NCBI RefSeq assembly: GCF_017115165.1
Contig: NZ_JABXKF010000019.1
Coordinates: 1 to 64,000 of the forward strand
Source: Nostoc sp. LPT
GTDB lineage: Bacteria > Cyanobacteriota > Cyanobacteriia > Cyanobacteriales > Nostocaceae
DNA: 64,000 nt
Reading direction: 5' to 3'
Both the position numbers and the translations under genes were made by a program. The notes under the pieces are model-generated. The model ran no database searches. It had not been told where the DNA came from and saw only the letters and a program-made list of their open reading frames with translations. Positions 52,901-60,395 of this stretch are shown piece after piece (within the stretch, counting starts at the first letter, position 1; every line of letters begins with the position of its first letter).

Positions 52901-55803
52901 ATGCTTTGCTCAATGGTAAAAGCGAAGCCATTGAACCAGCCCCAGCTATAACTTATCGAGATTTTGTCGCCTTAGAGCGTGCAACATTGCAATCGCCAGA
53001 CTCTCAAGATTTTTGGAGGCAAAAATTAGCAGATTGTGTAACCACGAGAATAGCCCGTTGGGTTGTGGCTCACCACAGCGCAAATACCCCAGAAATTGGC
53101 TTTTTAGATGTCCCCATCTCCCCAGAACTTTCTGAGAAATTGCAAAAACTAGCCCGGTTAGCAGAAGTCCCCCTGAAAAACGTCTTGTTAGCTGCACATA
53201 TCAGGGTGATGAGTTTGTTAAGTGGCGAGAGTGATATCCTCACAGGGCTGGAGTCTAATGGTCGATTGGAAGAAGCTGACGGAGAAAAAACTTTAGGAAT
53301 CCATTTGAACACGGTTCCCTTGCGTTTGCAGCTGATGGGGGGAACTTGGCTAGAGTTGGTGCAGCAGGTTTTTGCAGCTGAACGAGAGTTGTTGCCCTTC
53401 AGGCGTTATCCCTATGCAGATTTACATCAACTTGTTGGTCGTCAGGCTCTCCAGCCCCTAGTTGAAACTGTTTTTAATTACACTAACTTTCATGTTTATG
53501 AGAGTCTGCAAAGTCTCAAAGATTTGGAAGTTTTAGGGGCGAGGGGTTTTGGTGAAACTCATTTTACGTTGCGGTCTGAGTTTAATCTCAATCATGCCTC
53601 AAATTGCATCCAACTCGATTTAGAGTGCGACTTGACACAGATAAGTCATGCTCAGTTAGAGACTATTGGCACTTATTTTCAAGAAACACTAACAGTAATG
53701 TCTGCACAGCCGTTGGCACGTTACGAGTCTCAATGTCTTTTGGGCGATCGCCAACGACAGATGTTGCTCGAAGAGTGGAATAACACCAGCAAATATCCTC
53801 AATGCTGTATCCATCAACACTTTGAGGCTATGGCAGCACAAAATCCTGATGCGATCGCGATCGTCTTTGCCGATGAAAAACTCAGCTACCAACAGCTAAA
53901 TCATCGAGCTAATGCTCTAGCCCATTACTTGCAGCGTTTAGGAGTAACTGCCGATGTGCCAGTGGCTCTCTGTGTCGAGCGTTCCTTGGAGATGATAGTG
54001 GGAATTTTGGGAATCCTCAAGGCAGGAGGAGCCTACGTACCTTTAGACCCAACATATCCCCAAGAAAATCTCGCTTTTATACTGAAAGATGCTCAAGTGC
54101 CAGTCCTGCTGACTCAGGCACGGCTAATAGCAGACTTACCTACCCACACAGCCCAAATTGTCTGCCTAGACTCAGACTGGCAGATTGTAGCGCAAAGCGC
54201 AGAAAACCCCAGCAGTACAAGCACATTAGAAAACCTCGCCTACATTATTTACACATCAGGCTCCACAGGTCAACCCAAGGGAGTACTCGTTACCCAGCAA
54301 AACTTAGTCCATTCCACGTTGGCGCGGATTACTTATTACTCAGAACCCGTTACCAGTTTCTTATTAATTCCCTCCTTTGCTTTTGATAGTTCAGTAGCGT
54401 CCATATTTTGGACATTGTGTCAAGGAGGTAGGCTGGTGCTGTTAAGAGAAAGTTCCCAGAGAGATATTTGGGAATTAGCCAAGCTAATTGTTCAACATCA
54501 AGTTTCACACTGGTTGAGTGTTCCCTCACTCTACAGCGCTCTTTTAGCACACACAGATATAACTGGGCTTGGCTGTTTGCAAACAGTTATTGTTGCTGGG
54601 GAATCTTGTTCTACAGAGTTGGTTGAACGCCATCATCAGTTACTACCCTATACATCCTTATTTAATGAGTATGGCCCCACAGAAGCAACAGTTTGGAGCA
54701 GTGTATACAATTGTCAAAACCATGACTTAAAAAATCCTGTGCCAATTGGTCGTCCAATTGCCAACACCCAAATTTATTTACTGGATTCTCATCTCCAACC
54801 AGTACCAATTGGTGTATCTGGTGAAGTTTATATTGGTGGTTTAGGTGTAGCGCGGGGTTATCTCAATCGTCCAGAACTAACTACCCAAAAGTTTATTCCC
54901 AACCCCTTTAACAAGTCAAAAGTCAAAAGGAGCCAGTGCGTTGCGGGGGTTCCTACGCCACTTGCTCCACTTGGGGAAACCCCAAGACCGCAGTGGCTCC
55001 CCGTTGTAGCACCTGGCGTTCAAAAGTCAAAACAGAGCGATCGCCTTTACAAAACTGGGGATTTAGGCCGTTATCTTCCAGATGGCAACATTGAGTTTTT
55101 GGGACGTATCGATCATCAGGTGAAGATTCGCGGGTATCGGATTGAACTAACGGCGATTGAGGCAATTTTACTTCAACATCCTGTTGTTCAAGAAGCGATC
55201 GCCACACTTTTAGAAGACTCAGGTAGCAAACGCTTAGTCGCCTACATAGTAATAGAGCAAAAACCAGCACCTACAACCAAGGAATTGCGGAGTTTCTTGC
55301 GGCAGAAGTTACCAGAATATATGCTTCCTACCAGCTTTGTCATCTTAGAAGAATTGCCATTGACACCTAGCGGCAAAGTTGATCGTCGCCGTTTGCCAGC
55401 ACCTGAGCAGGTACAATCCGATGAGGAAAAAATGGCTTATACTGCACCCCGCACGGTAGTAGAAGAGGTGCTAGCTACAATCTGGAGTCAAGTTTTGGGA
55501 ATTGGGCAGGTGGGTATCCACAACAACTTTTTAGAGTTGGGAGGTGATTCGATTCAAAGTATTCAGGTTGCGGCTAAAGCTTATGAAGCAGGGTTGAAAT
55601 TCAGTATCAATCAGTTATTTGCATATCCAACAATTGCAGAGTTAGCAACGGTTGTGGAGAGAATTTACGTTCCCCAAGAGGAAATGCCGCCCATTGCTCA
55701 TTTCGTGTCCACCGATACGCCAAGCTTCAAACCTTCAGACTTTCCAGAAGCTGAATTAACTCAGGAAGAACTAAATAAGCTTTTTTTGAACAACAACAAG
55801 TAG
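46924..55803 (+). CDS. NRPS with fatty-acyl-AMP ligase loading: FAAL-ACP-C-A(Ser)-PCP-C-A-PCP
   Basis: A 2959-residue megasynthase that activates a fatty acid and adds two amino acids. FAAL: residues 1-590 (TSGSTGTPKG near 180, PCYGMAETT near 330). ACP: Ser in GIDSLMAVEL near 643. C1: HHIVADFWS near 832. A1: TSGSTGKPKG near 1331, pocket D-V-W-H-M-S-L-I-D, one change from the Ser code. PCP1: LGGDSIRS near 1767. C2: near 1850-2270, where the HHxxxDG motif reads HTSILDG, lacking the catalytic second His. A2: near 2445, pocket D-S-A-L-I-A-E-V-W, not assigned. PCP2: LGGDSIQS near 2874. A1 and A2 carry repeat-derived insertions before YKTGDL. No epimerase or methyltransferase. The downstream NRPS starts 12 bp after the stop. 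Confidence 0.95.
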   Translation: MSKNLSELPRKFTSLVELLHWRAVLKPEQKAYSFLLDGEVEASYLTYGKLDRQARSIAALLQSYGVKSGERGLLLYPPGLEFIAAFFGCLYAGVIAVPAYPPRPNQSLSRLQAVVADAQAAIALTTTTVFANIERQFAQYPNLQTLRLLTTDNITTDLAHLWQQPSINSDRLAFLQYTSGSTGTPKGVMVSHGNLLHNELLIKQAMQHTENTLFVGWLPLFHDMGLVGNMLQPLYLGIPCILMSPVAFLQKPLRWLQAISRYKATTSGGPNFAYDLCVRKITPEQRATLDLSSWEIAFNGAEPIRKETLEQFTATFAECGFRRESFYPCYGMAETTLIITGGSKLVPPVLLPVQSVALLQNKIVPASQNETGVQTIVGCGHALQDLKITIVHPETLTLCQPNEVGEIWVAGSSVTQGYWNQPEQTDYTFRAYLKDTQDGPFLRTGDLGFLQEGELFVTGRLKDLIIIRGRNHYPQDIEWSVEQSHPSLQPSGSAAFAIDLAGEEKLVIAQEVKRSFLRNLATEEVIRAIRQAVVKEHELQVYAVLLLKPGSIPKTSSGKIQRHACRTNFLAGSWENIASSVLEESQTTVNIGSLTHTAVLALEPQELQLQLTCYLQQLVAQVLKLVSSQVNPQQPLNSLGIDSLMAVELQHTIETNLGVVLRMTSFLGGSNINQLATVVLAELTNVSSVPKSAPAQINETVTEYPLSYGQQALYFLHQLTPESPAYNIANALRIRGELDISALHRAFQSLVERHRILGTTFPNVDGHPIQRVHKHVEVCWQQEDAATWDEEFLSDRLLKAAYHPFNLEQGPLMRVSLLTRSQTEHILLLVVHHIVADFWSLTILVDELGTLYQAQKNNTPVMPPLVWQYTDYVRKQALMLASPEGDRLWDYWQKQLAGLPILNLPTDRPRPAIQTYQGASFSYQLSTELTQKLQNFSRKRGVTLYMTLLAALQVLLYRYTGQEDFLVGSPTTGRSQTDAAGVVGYFVNPVVLRSPLVLRFAQSPLSENPTFDEFLIQVRSCVLDAFDHQNYPFARLVEQLQPVRDSSRSPLFQVMFVLQKAHLLNESGLAAFALGETGARIKLGELELESLALEQRIAQFDLNLIMAEVNETLSASWQYNTDLFDAATIARMAGHFQTLLEGIVADSQQHISLLPLLTELEQQQLLFEWNQNQVDYASKPCLHQQFEAQVEQTPNAVAVVFETEQLTYAELNRRANQLAHHLQTLGVEPEVLVGICLERSLLMVVSILATLKAGGAYVPLDPSYPQERLAFMVENAQVSVLLTQEKFLAALPEHGAQVVLVDKNHEVWTSKNVDNPISQVTADNLAYVIYTSGSTGKPKGVMNTHRGICNRLSWMQETYQLTTVDKVFQKTPFSFDVSIWEFFWPLTTGARLVVARPASHQDSAYLVQIIAQEQITTLHFVPSMLQVFLEEPGLEACQCLRQVMCSGEALPLKLQERFFARLDADLHNLYGPTEAAIDVTFWACERESRKHTVPIGRPIANTQIYLLDNHLQPVPIGVPGELHIGGVGLARGYLHQPELTDIKFIANPFNKSKVKSQKSKLERLYKTGDLARYLSDGNIEYLGRLDHQVKLRGFRIELGEIEAILSQHPALREVVVLMREIEKKEQHRDFTPLVDVENSSTITGLRRLLKGELANSQADFRNQQLVAYCVTHHQPAPTTSELRRFLLEKLPDYMIPAAFVILDALPLTPNGKVDRQSLPIPGKVRPELEKAFVAPRTFIEKALAEVWAEVLDIEQVGIHDNFFELGGDSIRSIQVLARATAKGLSFSLAQIFQHQTIDSLAREITFVELSALITQKTEPFSLISQTERQKLPKDVEDAYPLARVQAGVIFHTQSMPDEPMYHDIFLYNLQVRLDIELFQKALQHVVDRHAILRTSFDLTNFSEPLQLVHQQVTAPFHVEDLRHLSPDQQQQALSTWIKAEKRQNFDWSSPPFIRFFIHRLTEQSFYLTFSCHTSILDGWSKACLLTELLHHYYALLNGKSEAIEPAPAITYRDFVALERATLQSPDSQDFWRQKLADCVTTRIARWVVAHHSANTPEIGFLDVPISPELSEKLQKLARLAEVPLKNVLLAAHIRVMSLLSGESDILTGLESNGRLEEADGEKTLGIHLNTVPLRLQLMGGTWLELVQQVFAAERELLPFRRYPYADLHQLVGRQALQPLVETVFNYTNFHVYESLQSLKDLEVLGARGFGETHFTLRSEFNLNHASNCIQLDLECDLTQISHAQLETIGTYFQETLTVMSAQPLARYESQCLLGDRQRQMLLEEWNNTSKYPQCCIHQHFEAMAAQNPDAIAIVFADEKLSYQQLNHRANALAHYLQRLGVTADVPVALCVERSLEMIVGILGILKAGGAYVPLDPTYPQENLAFILKDAQVPVLLTQARLIADLPTHTAQIVCLDSDWQIVAQSAENPSSTSTLENLAYIIYTSGSTGQPKGVLVTQQNLVHSTLARITYYSEPVTSFLLIPSFAFDSSVASIFWTLCQGGRLVLLRESSQRDIWELAKLIVQHQVSHWLSVPSLYSALLAHTDITGLGCLQTVIVAGESCSTELVERHHQLLPYTSLFNEYGPTEATVWSSVYNCQNHDLKNPVPIGRPIANTQIYLLDSHLQPVPIGVSGEVYIGGLGVARGYLNRPELTTQKFIPNPFNKSKVKRSQCVAGVPTPLAPLGETPRPQWLPVVAPGVQKSKQSDRLYKTGDLGRYLPDGNIEFLGRIDHQVKIRGYRIELTAIEAILLQHPVVQEAIATLLEDSGSKRLVAYIVIEQKPAPTTKELRSFLRQKLPEYMLPTSFVILEELPLTPSGKVDRRRLPAPEQVQSDEEKMAYTAPRTVVEEVLATIWSQVLGIGQVGIHNNFLELGGDSIQSIQVAAKAYEAGLKFSINQLFAYPTIAELATVVERIYVPQEEMPPIAHFVSTDTPSFKPSDFPEAELTQEELNKLFLNNNK
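51574..51601 (+). repeat. In-frame heptanucleotide repeat inside A1
   Basis: AAGTCAA repeated four times, encoding a Lys/Ser-rich insert (NKSKVKSQKSKLE) between NPF and RLYKTGDL of the first adenylation domain. The third A domain has only six residues at this place, so the insert is about seven residues. Confidence 0.85.
54917..55030 (+). repeat. Nested repeat insertion inside A2
   Basis: Two AAGTCAA units, then a palindromic element (54929 to about 55019) with arms GGAGCCAGTGCG / CGCAGTGGCTCC and an inner hairpin CTTGGGG-AAA-CCCCAAG, then another AAGTCAA unit. The reading frame is kept and adds about 38 residues relative to the third A domain, between NPF and RLYKTGDL. It looks like an element that landed inside an earlier heptamer repeat. 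Confidence 0.85.
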
Positions 55804-55815
55804 AAATTTCAAGGT

Positions 55816-58800
55816 ATGGAAGCTCAAAATATAGAGGACATCTACACACTTTCGCCTACTCAACAGGGTATGCTATTTCACATCCTTTCGGCTCCAGATT
55901 CGAGGATGTATGTGGAGCAAACAGTATGTACCTTGCACGCCACTCTCAACATCTCAGCTTTTGAGCAGGTTTGGCAGCAAGTAATAGACCGACATCCGAG
56001 TTTGAGGACAGCTTTTGTATGGCAAGGTCTGAATCAGCCAGTTCAGATAGTACACCAACAAGCTAAACTGGCGATCGCGCATTATGATTGGCGTGAGCTT
56101 TCAACGACTCAACAGGAAGCACAACTACAAAGTTACCTGGAAGCAGACCAAAAAAGTGGCTTTGATTTGGCTCAACCACCCTTAATGCGGCTGGCCTTAA
56201 TTCAGACAGAGGTGGATACTTACCAATTTATTTGGAGCATTTGTCACTTAGTCTTAGATGCGTGGTGTGTGAACACAATCCTCAAAGAATTTTTGTCCTG
56301 CTACGAGGCACTTTGTCAAGGCCGGATTCTCCAGTTGCAACCAAGCCGTCCTTATCGGGATTACATCAGTTGGCTGAAACAGCAAGATTTATCGGAGGCT
56401 GAGGTCTTTTGGCGAAAATATCTTCAGGGCTTCACAACACCAACTTCTTTAATAGCAGATGGGAAAAGTCAACAAGAAGGTTTCAATCAACAACAAGTCC
56501 AACTGTCGCTAACAACCACAGAAGCACTTAAGTCTTTAGCGCAACAACATCATTTGACCTTGAACACCTTATTACAAGGGGTTTGGGCATTGCTGTTAAG
56601 TTATTACAGCAATGAAGCAGATGTAGTGTACGGAACCGTTGTGTCTGGAAGACCACCAACATTATTAGGGGTTTCGTATATGGTGGGACTTTTTATCAAC
56701 ACCCTACCAGTGCGCGTACTCGTTTCTGGTGAAGTTTCGCTTTTATCTTGGCTGAAAGAACTCCATTCCCAACAGCTTAGTATACGTAGATACGAATGTA
56801 CCCCTCTAATTCAAATTCAGAATTGGAGTCAAGTACCTCCAGGGATACCTTTGTTCAAGAGCATTTTGGTGTTTGAAAACTCTTCCGCCAATATTTCTAA
56901 TTTACCTACAGGAAACTTGAAAATTGATAATGTTCGCTCTTTTATCAACTCTAACTATCCTCTTGTTCTTTTAGTTAAACCTTGGTCGCAGTTATCGTTG
57001 AATATATTTTATGACTTACGTTACTTCAATACTATGACGGTAACTAGAATGTTGAGTCATTTGTCAGCGCTGCTAAACAATATAGTTGCAAATTCCGACA
57101 CTACACTGAGAACTTTGACCCATAGTATTGTCGATATTGAGCGACAGCAACTGCTCGTTGAATTCAACAATACAAGAAGAGATTATGTTAATGACAAGTG
57201 TATCCACCAATTAATCGAGTCACAGGCAGAACGTACTCCAGAAAATGTAGCTGTGGTGTTTAAAAATGAGCAATTAACTTACCGAGAATTGAATACCAGA
57301 GCCAATCAACTAGCACACCGTCTTCAAGCTTTGGGAGTTGAACCCGATGTATTAGTGGGGATTTGTGTAGAACGCTCTTGGGAAATGTTGGTAGGTATAC
57401 TAGGCATTCTCAAAGCTGGAGGAGCATACGTACCAATCGATCCAATGTATCCCAACCAGCGATTGAGTTATATGCTGGAAGATTCTCAGGTATCAATAAT
57501 ATTGACCCAAGAACGGTTGGTGAAAAGCTTACCTGATATTGGAGCGCAAGTACTCTGCTTAGATACTCTTTGGGATGCAATTGCTCAAGAAAGTTATGAG
57601 AATCCTACAAGTGAAGTAAAGACTGAGAACCTGGCTTACTTAATTTATACTTCTGGATCTACAGGACAACCCAAAGGAGTGCAGGTTACGCATCAAAACT
57701 TAGTTCACTCGACGACTGCTCGGATTTGTTATTATGAGCAACCTGTAACAGGCTTTCTCTTAACTTCACCTTTTGCTTTTGATAGCTCTGTCGCAGTCAT
57801 TTTTTGGACACTTTGTCAAGGGGGTTTTGTCTCAGTTTTACCGGAAAATGGGCAATTAGATATTAAACAGATGATAGAGGCGATGTCTACGGCAGCAAGC
57901 TACGCTCAACAACAAATTTCTCATTTATTATGTCTACCATCTCTCTACAAGCTGATTTTAGAGCAAGCCCAACCACAGCAACTACTCAGCCTAAAAACCG
58001 TCATTGTCGCTGGAGAATCCTGTCCAAAAGAGCTTGTTAAGCAACATCGTGAATTATTTCCCCAGACACGCTTATTTAATGAGTATGGCCCAACAGAAGC
58101 AACAGTTTGGAGCAGTGTATACAATTGTCAAAATCATGATTTAAACAATTCTGTTCCCATTGGTCGCCCAATTGCCAACACCCAGATATATTTACTGGAT
58201 TCTCAACTCCAACCAGTACCAATTGGTGTATCTGGACAGATATATATTAGTGGTTTTGGTCTGGCTAAAGGTTATCTTAACCGCCCAGAACTAACTGCCC
58301 AAAAGTTTATTCCCAATCCATTTAGCAATGAACCAAACGCACGCCTCTATAAAACTGGAGATTTAGGGCGTTATCTCTCAGATGGAAACATTGAGTTTCT
58401 CGGTCGTCTCGATCAGCAGGTTAAGATTCGCGGGTATCGGATTGAGCTAGCTGAAATTGAAGCCGTTCTGAATCAACACTCAGCTGTACAAGAAGCGATC
58501 GCTATCGCCCAAGAAGATATTGATGCTCACCGCCGTTTAATAGCATATATTGTCCCAAAAAAAGAGCAAGTACCCACAGTTGATGATTTGCGTAGCTTCT
58601 TGAAAAATTCCTTGCCAGAGTATATGCTGCCTTCGGTGTTCGTGATGCTGAAGGCGCTACCACTAAATCCCAATGGCAAAGTAGACCGTCAAGCCCTTCC
58701 CATTCCCGACCAAGAAAGACCAAATCTGGAAGCAGTATTTGTCGCACCTAGCACTGCGATCGAAGTAGCACTGGCAGAGATTTGGTCACAAGTTCTTGGT

Positions 58801-60258
58801 GTAGAACAAGTAGGCATTCACGACAACTTCTTTAAGTTAGGGGGTCATTCCTTGCTGGTTACTAAGCTGGTATTGCGAGTGCGAGAAACTTTCCAAGTAG
58901 AACTTCCCTTACGCAGTCTGTTTGAGATGCCTACCGTAGCAAGTTTAGCCAAGAATCTTGAGATCGCTCAAAAGACAGGAGCTTCTACTATTGGTACGAA
59001 AACTGTTGCGGATCTACAGACTGAAGCTGTTCTTGACCCCACAATTCGTCCAGAGGTTATAGCCATTGAGTGTACGACTGAGCCTGATCACATCTTCCTA
59101 ACAGGAGCCACAGGCTTTTTGGGAGCTTTTTTGCTTTATGAACTTCTTCAGCAAACCCAAGCGGATATCTATTGTCTGGTACGTTCGCCTAATGCCGAAG
59201 AAGGTAAAAAAAGAATTCAAAGCAGCCTTGAATCTTATTTACTCTGGGATGAATCTTTAAGCCCTAGAATTATATCAGTTGTGGGAGACCTGTCTCAGCC
59301 GCTTTTAGGTCTTAGTGAGGAACAGTTTCGAGCGATGGCTGAGTTAGTTGATATCATTTATCACAATGGAGCATGGGTTCATCATACTTCTCCTTACTCT
59401 GTACTTAAGGCAGCTAATGTTCTGGGAACACAAGAAGTTTTGAGATTGGCAAGTCAAACTAAAGTCAAGCCTGTGCATTTTATTTCTACCATTAGCGTTT
59501 TCTCCTCAGTTGGTCATTCTGGAGTTAAAGTGGTTCAAGAACAGGACAGTCTTGATGATTACCAAGTACCAAGGGGTGGCTATTCCCAGAGTAAATGGGT
59601 TGCCGAAAAGTTAGTAACTATTGGGCGTGATCGAGGTATTCCTGCTTGTATCTATAGGCTGGGACGTGTATCAGGGCATAGCCAAACCGGTGTCTCTAAT
59701 ATAAATGACTTTTTGTATCGACTGATAATAGGTTGTATCCAGCTTGGATGTATGCCAGAAGTAGAGATGATTGAGAACATGGCTCCTGTGGATTATATCA
59801 GCAGAGCGATCGTCCATTTATCGAGGCAACAAGAATCTCTAGGAAAAGCTTTTCACTTAGTTAATCCCCAGTCTTTCAACTCAAGTATGTTGAGCAACTT
59901 AATCTGTTCGTCTGGTTACTCTCTTAAACAAATTCCTTATGACCAGTGGCAATTAGAACTGCTTAGAATTGCTCAACGAGAGCCAGAACATGCCTTGTAT
60001 CCGCTGGTGCCGCTTTTGCTGACCAAGGAATCTCAAGAGAAAATTCCAAACTCAGCAGTACTACAGTTTGACTGTCAAAATACACTCAATGGGTTTGTAG
60101 ACACCTCTATTGTGTGTCCACCAGTAGATGAGCAGTTACTTCGTACTTACTTTTCATCTCTAATTCTTAGCGGCTTTTTTGAGGCTCAACAACTGAGTAA
60201 TAAGTCGGAAAGTTCCTCGAAAAAAACACTTAGATTTACTTCCAAGCAAAGCACCTAA
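55816..60258 (+). CDS. NRPS termination module: C-A-PCP-thioester reductase
   Basis: A 1480-residue synthase adding the third residue and releasing the product by reduction. C3: residues 1-430, with the HHxxxDG motif reading CHLVLDA near 144 (catalytic second His and Asp kept, first His and Gly changed). A3: TSGSTGQPKG near 612, NEYGPTEATVW near 757, pocket D-S-A-L-I-A-E-V-W, identical to A2. PCP: LGGHSLLV near 1010. Reductase: NAD(P)-binding FLTGATGFLGAFLLYELLQQ near 1095 and catalytic YSQSKWVAEKL near 1256, the SDR-type R domain that yields an aldehyde or alcohol. No thioesterase. It follows the first NRPS by 12 bp, surely one transcript. Parts of A3 and A2 are nearly identical at DNA level, suggesting duplication. 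Confidence 0.95.
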   Translation: MEAQNIEDIYTLSPTQQGMLFHILSAPDSRMYVEQTVCTLHATLNISAFEQVWQQVIDRHPSLRTAFVWQGLNQPVQIVHQQAKLAIAHYDWRELSTTQQEAQLQSYLEADQKSGFDLAQPPLMRLALIQTEVDTYQFIWSICHLVLDAWCVNTILKEFLSCYEALCQGRILQLQPSRPYRDYISWLKQQDLSEAEVFWRKYLQGFTTPTSLIADGKSQQEGFNQQQVQLSLTTTEALKSLAQQHHLTLNTLLQGVWALLLSYYSNEADVVYGTVVSGRPPTLLGVSYMVGLFINTLPVRVLVSGEVSLLSWLKELHSQQLSIRRYECTPLIQIQNWSQVPPGIPLFKSILVFENSSANISNLPTGNLKIDNVRSFINSNYPLVLLVKPWSQLSLNIFYDLRYFNTMTVTRMLSHLSALLNNIVANSDTTLRTLTHSIVDIERQQLLVEFNNTRRDYVNDKCIHQLIESQAERTPENVAVVFKNEQLTYRELNTRANQLAHRLQALGVEPDVLVGICVERSWEMLVGILGILKAGGAYVPIDPMYPNQRLSYMLEDSQVSIILTQERLVKSLPDIGAQVLCLDTLWDAIAQESYENPTSEVKTENLAYLIYTSGSTGQPKGVQVTHQNLVHSTTARICYYEQPVTGFLLTSPFAFDSSVAVIFWTLCQGGFVSVLPENGQLDIKQMIEAMSTAASYAQQQISHLLCLPSLYKLILEQAQPQQLLSLKTVIVAGESCPKELVKQHRELFPQTRLFNEYGPTEATVWSSVYNCQNHDLNNSVPIGRPIANTQIYLLDSQLQPVPIGVSGQIYISGFGLAKGYLNRPELTAQKFIPNPFSNEPNARLYKTGDLGRYLSDGNIEFLGRLDQQVKIRGYRIELAEIEAVLNQHSAVQEAIAIAQEDIDAHRRLIAYIVPKKEQVPTVDDLRSFLKNSLPEYMLPSVFVMLKALPLNPNGKVDRQALPIPDQERPNLEAVFVAPSTAIEVALAEIWSQVLGVEQVGIHDNFFKLGGHSLLVTKLVLRVRETFQVELPLRSLFEMPTVASLAKNLEIAQKTGASTIGTKTVADLQTEAVLDPTIRPEVIAIECTTEPDHIFLTGATGFLGAFLLYELLQQTQADIYCLVRSPNAEEGKKRIQSSLESYLLWDESLSPRIISVVGDLSQPLLGLSEEQFRAMAELVDIIYHNGAWVHHTSPYSVLKAANVLGTQEVLRLASQTKVKPVHFISTISVFSSVGHSGVKVVQEQDSLDDYQVPRGGYSQSKWVAEKLVTIGRDRGIPACIYRLGRVSGHSQTGVSNINDFLYRLIIGCIQLGCMPEVEMIENMAPVDYISRAIVHLSRQQESLGKAFHLVNPQSFNSSMLSNLICSSGYSLKQIPYDQWQLELLRIAQREPEHALYPLVPLLLTKESQEKIPNSAVLQFDCQNTLNGFVDTSIVCPPVDEQLLRTYFSSLILSGFFEAQQLSNKSESSSKKTLRFTSKQST

Positions 60259-60395
60259 AGATGCCTAAACCATGCCTCACTTCTTCAAGCTTACTCTTAG
60301 ACATAGTAGTCATCTTTACAATAAAAGTAATCGTTAGATGACTAGACGACAACGCCGATTAAGAACAAAAAACTTATTGAACTCAAACCAAAAAA

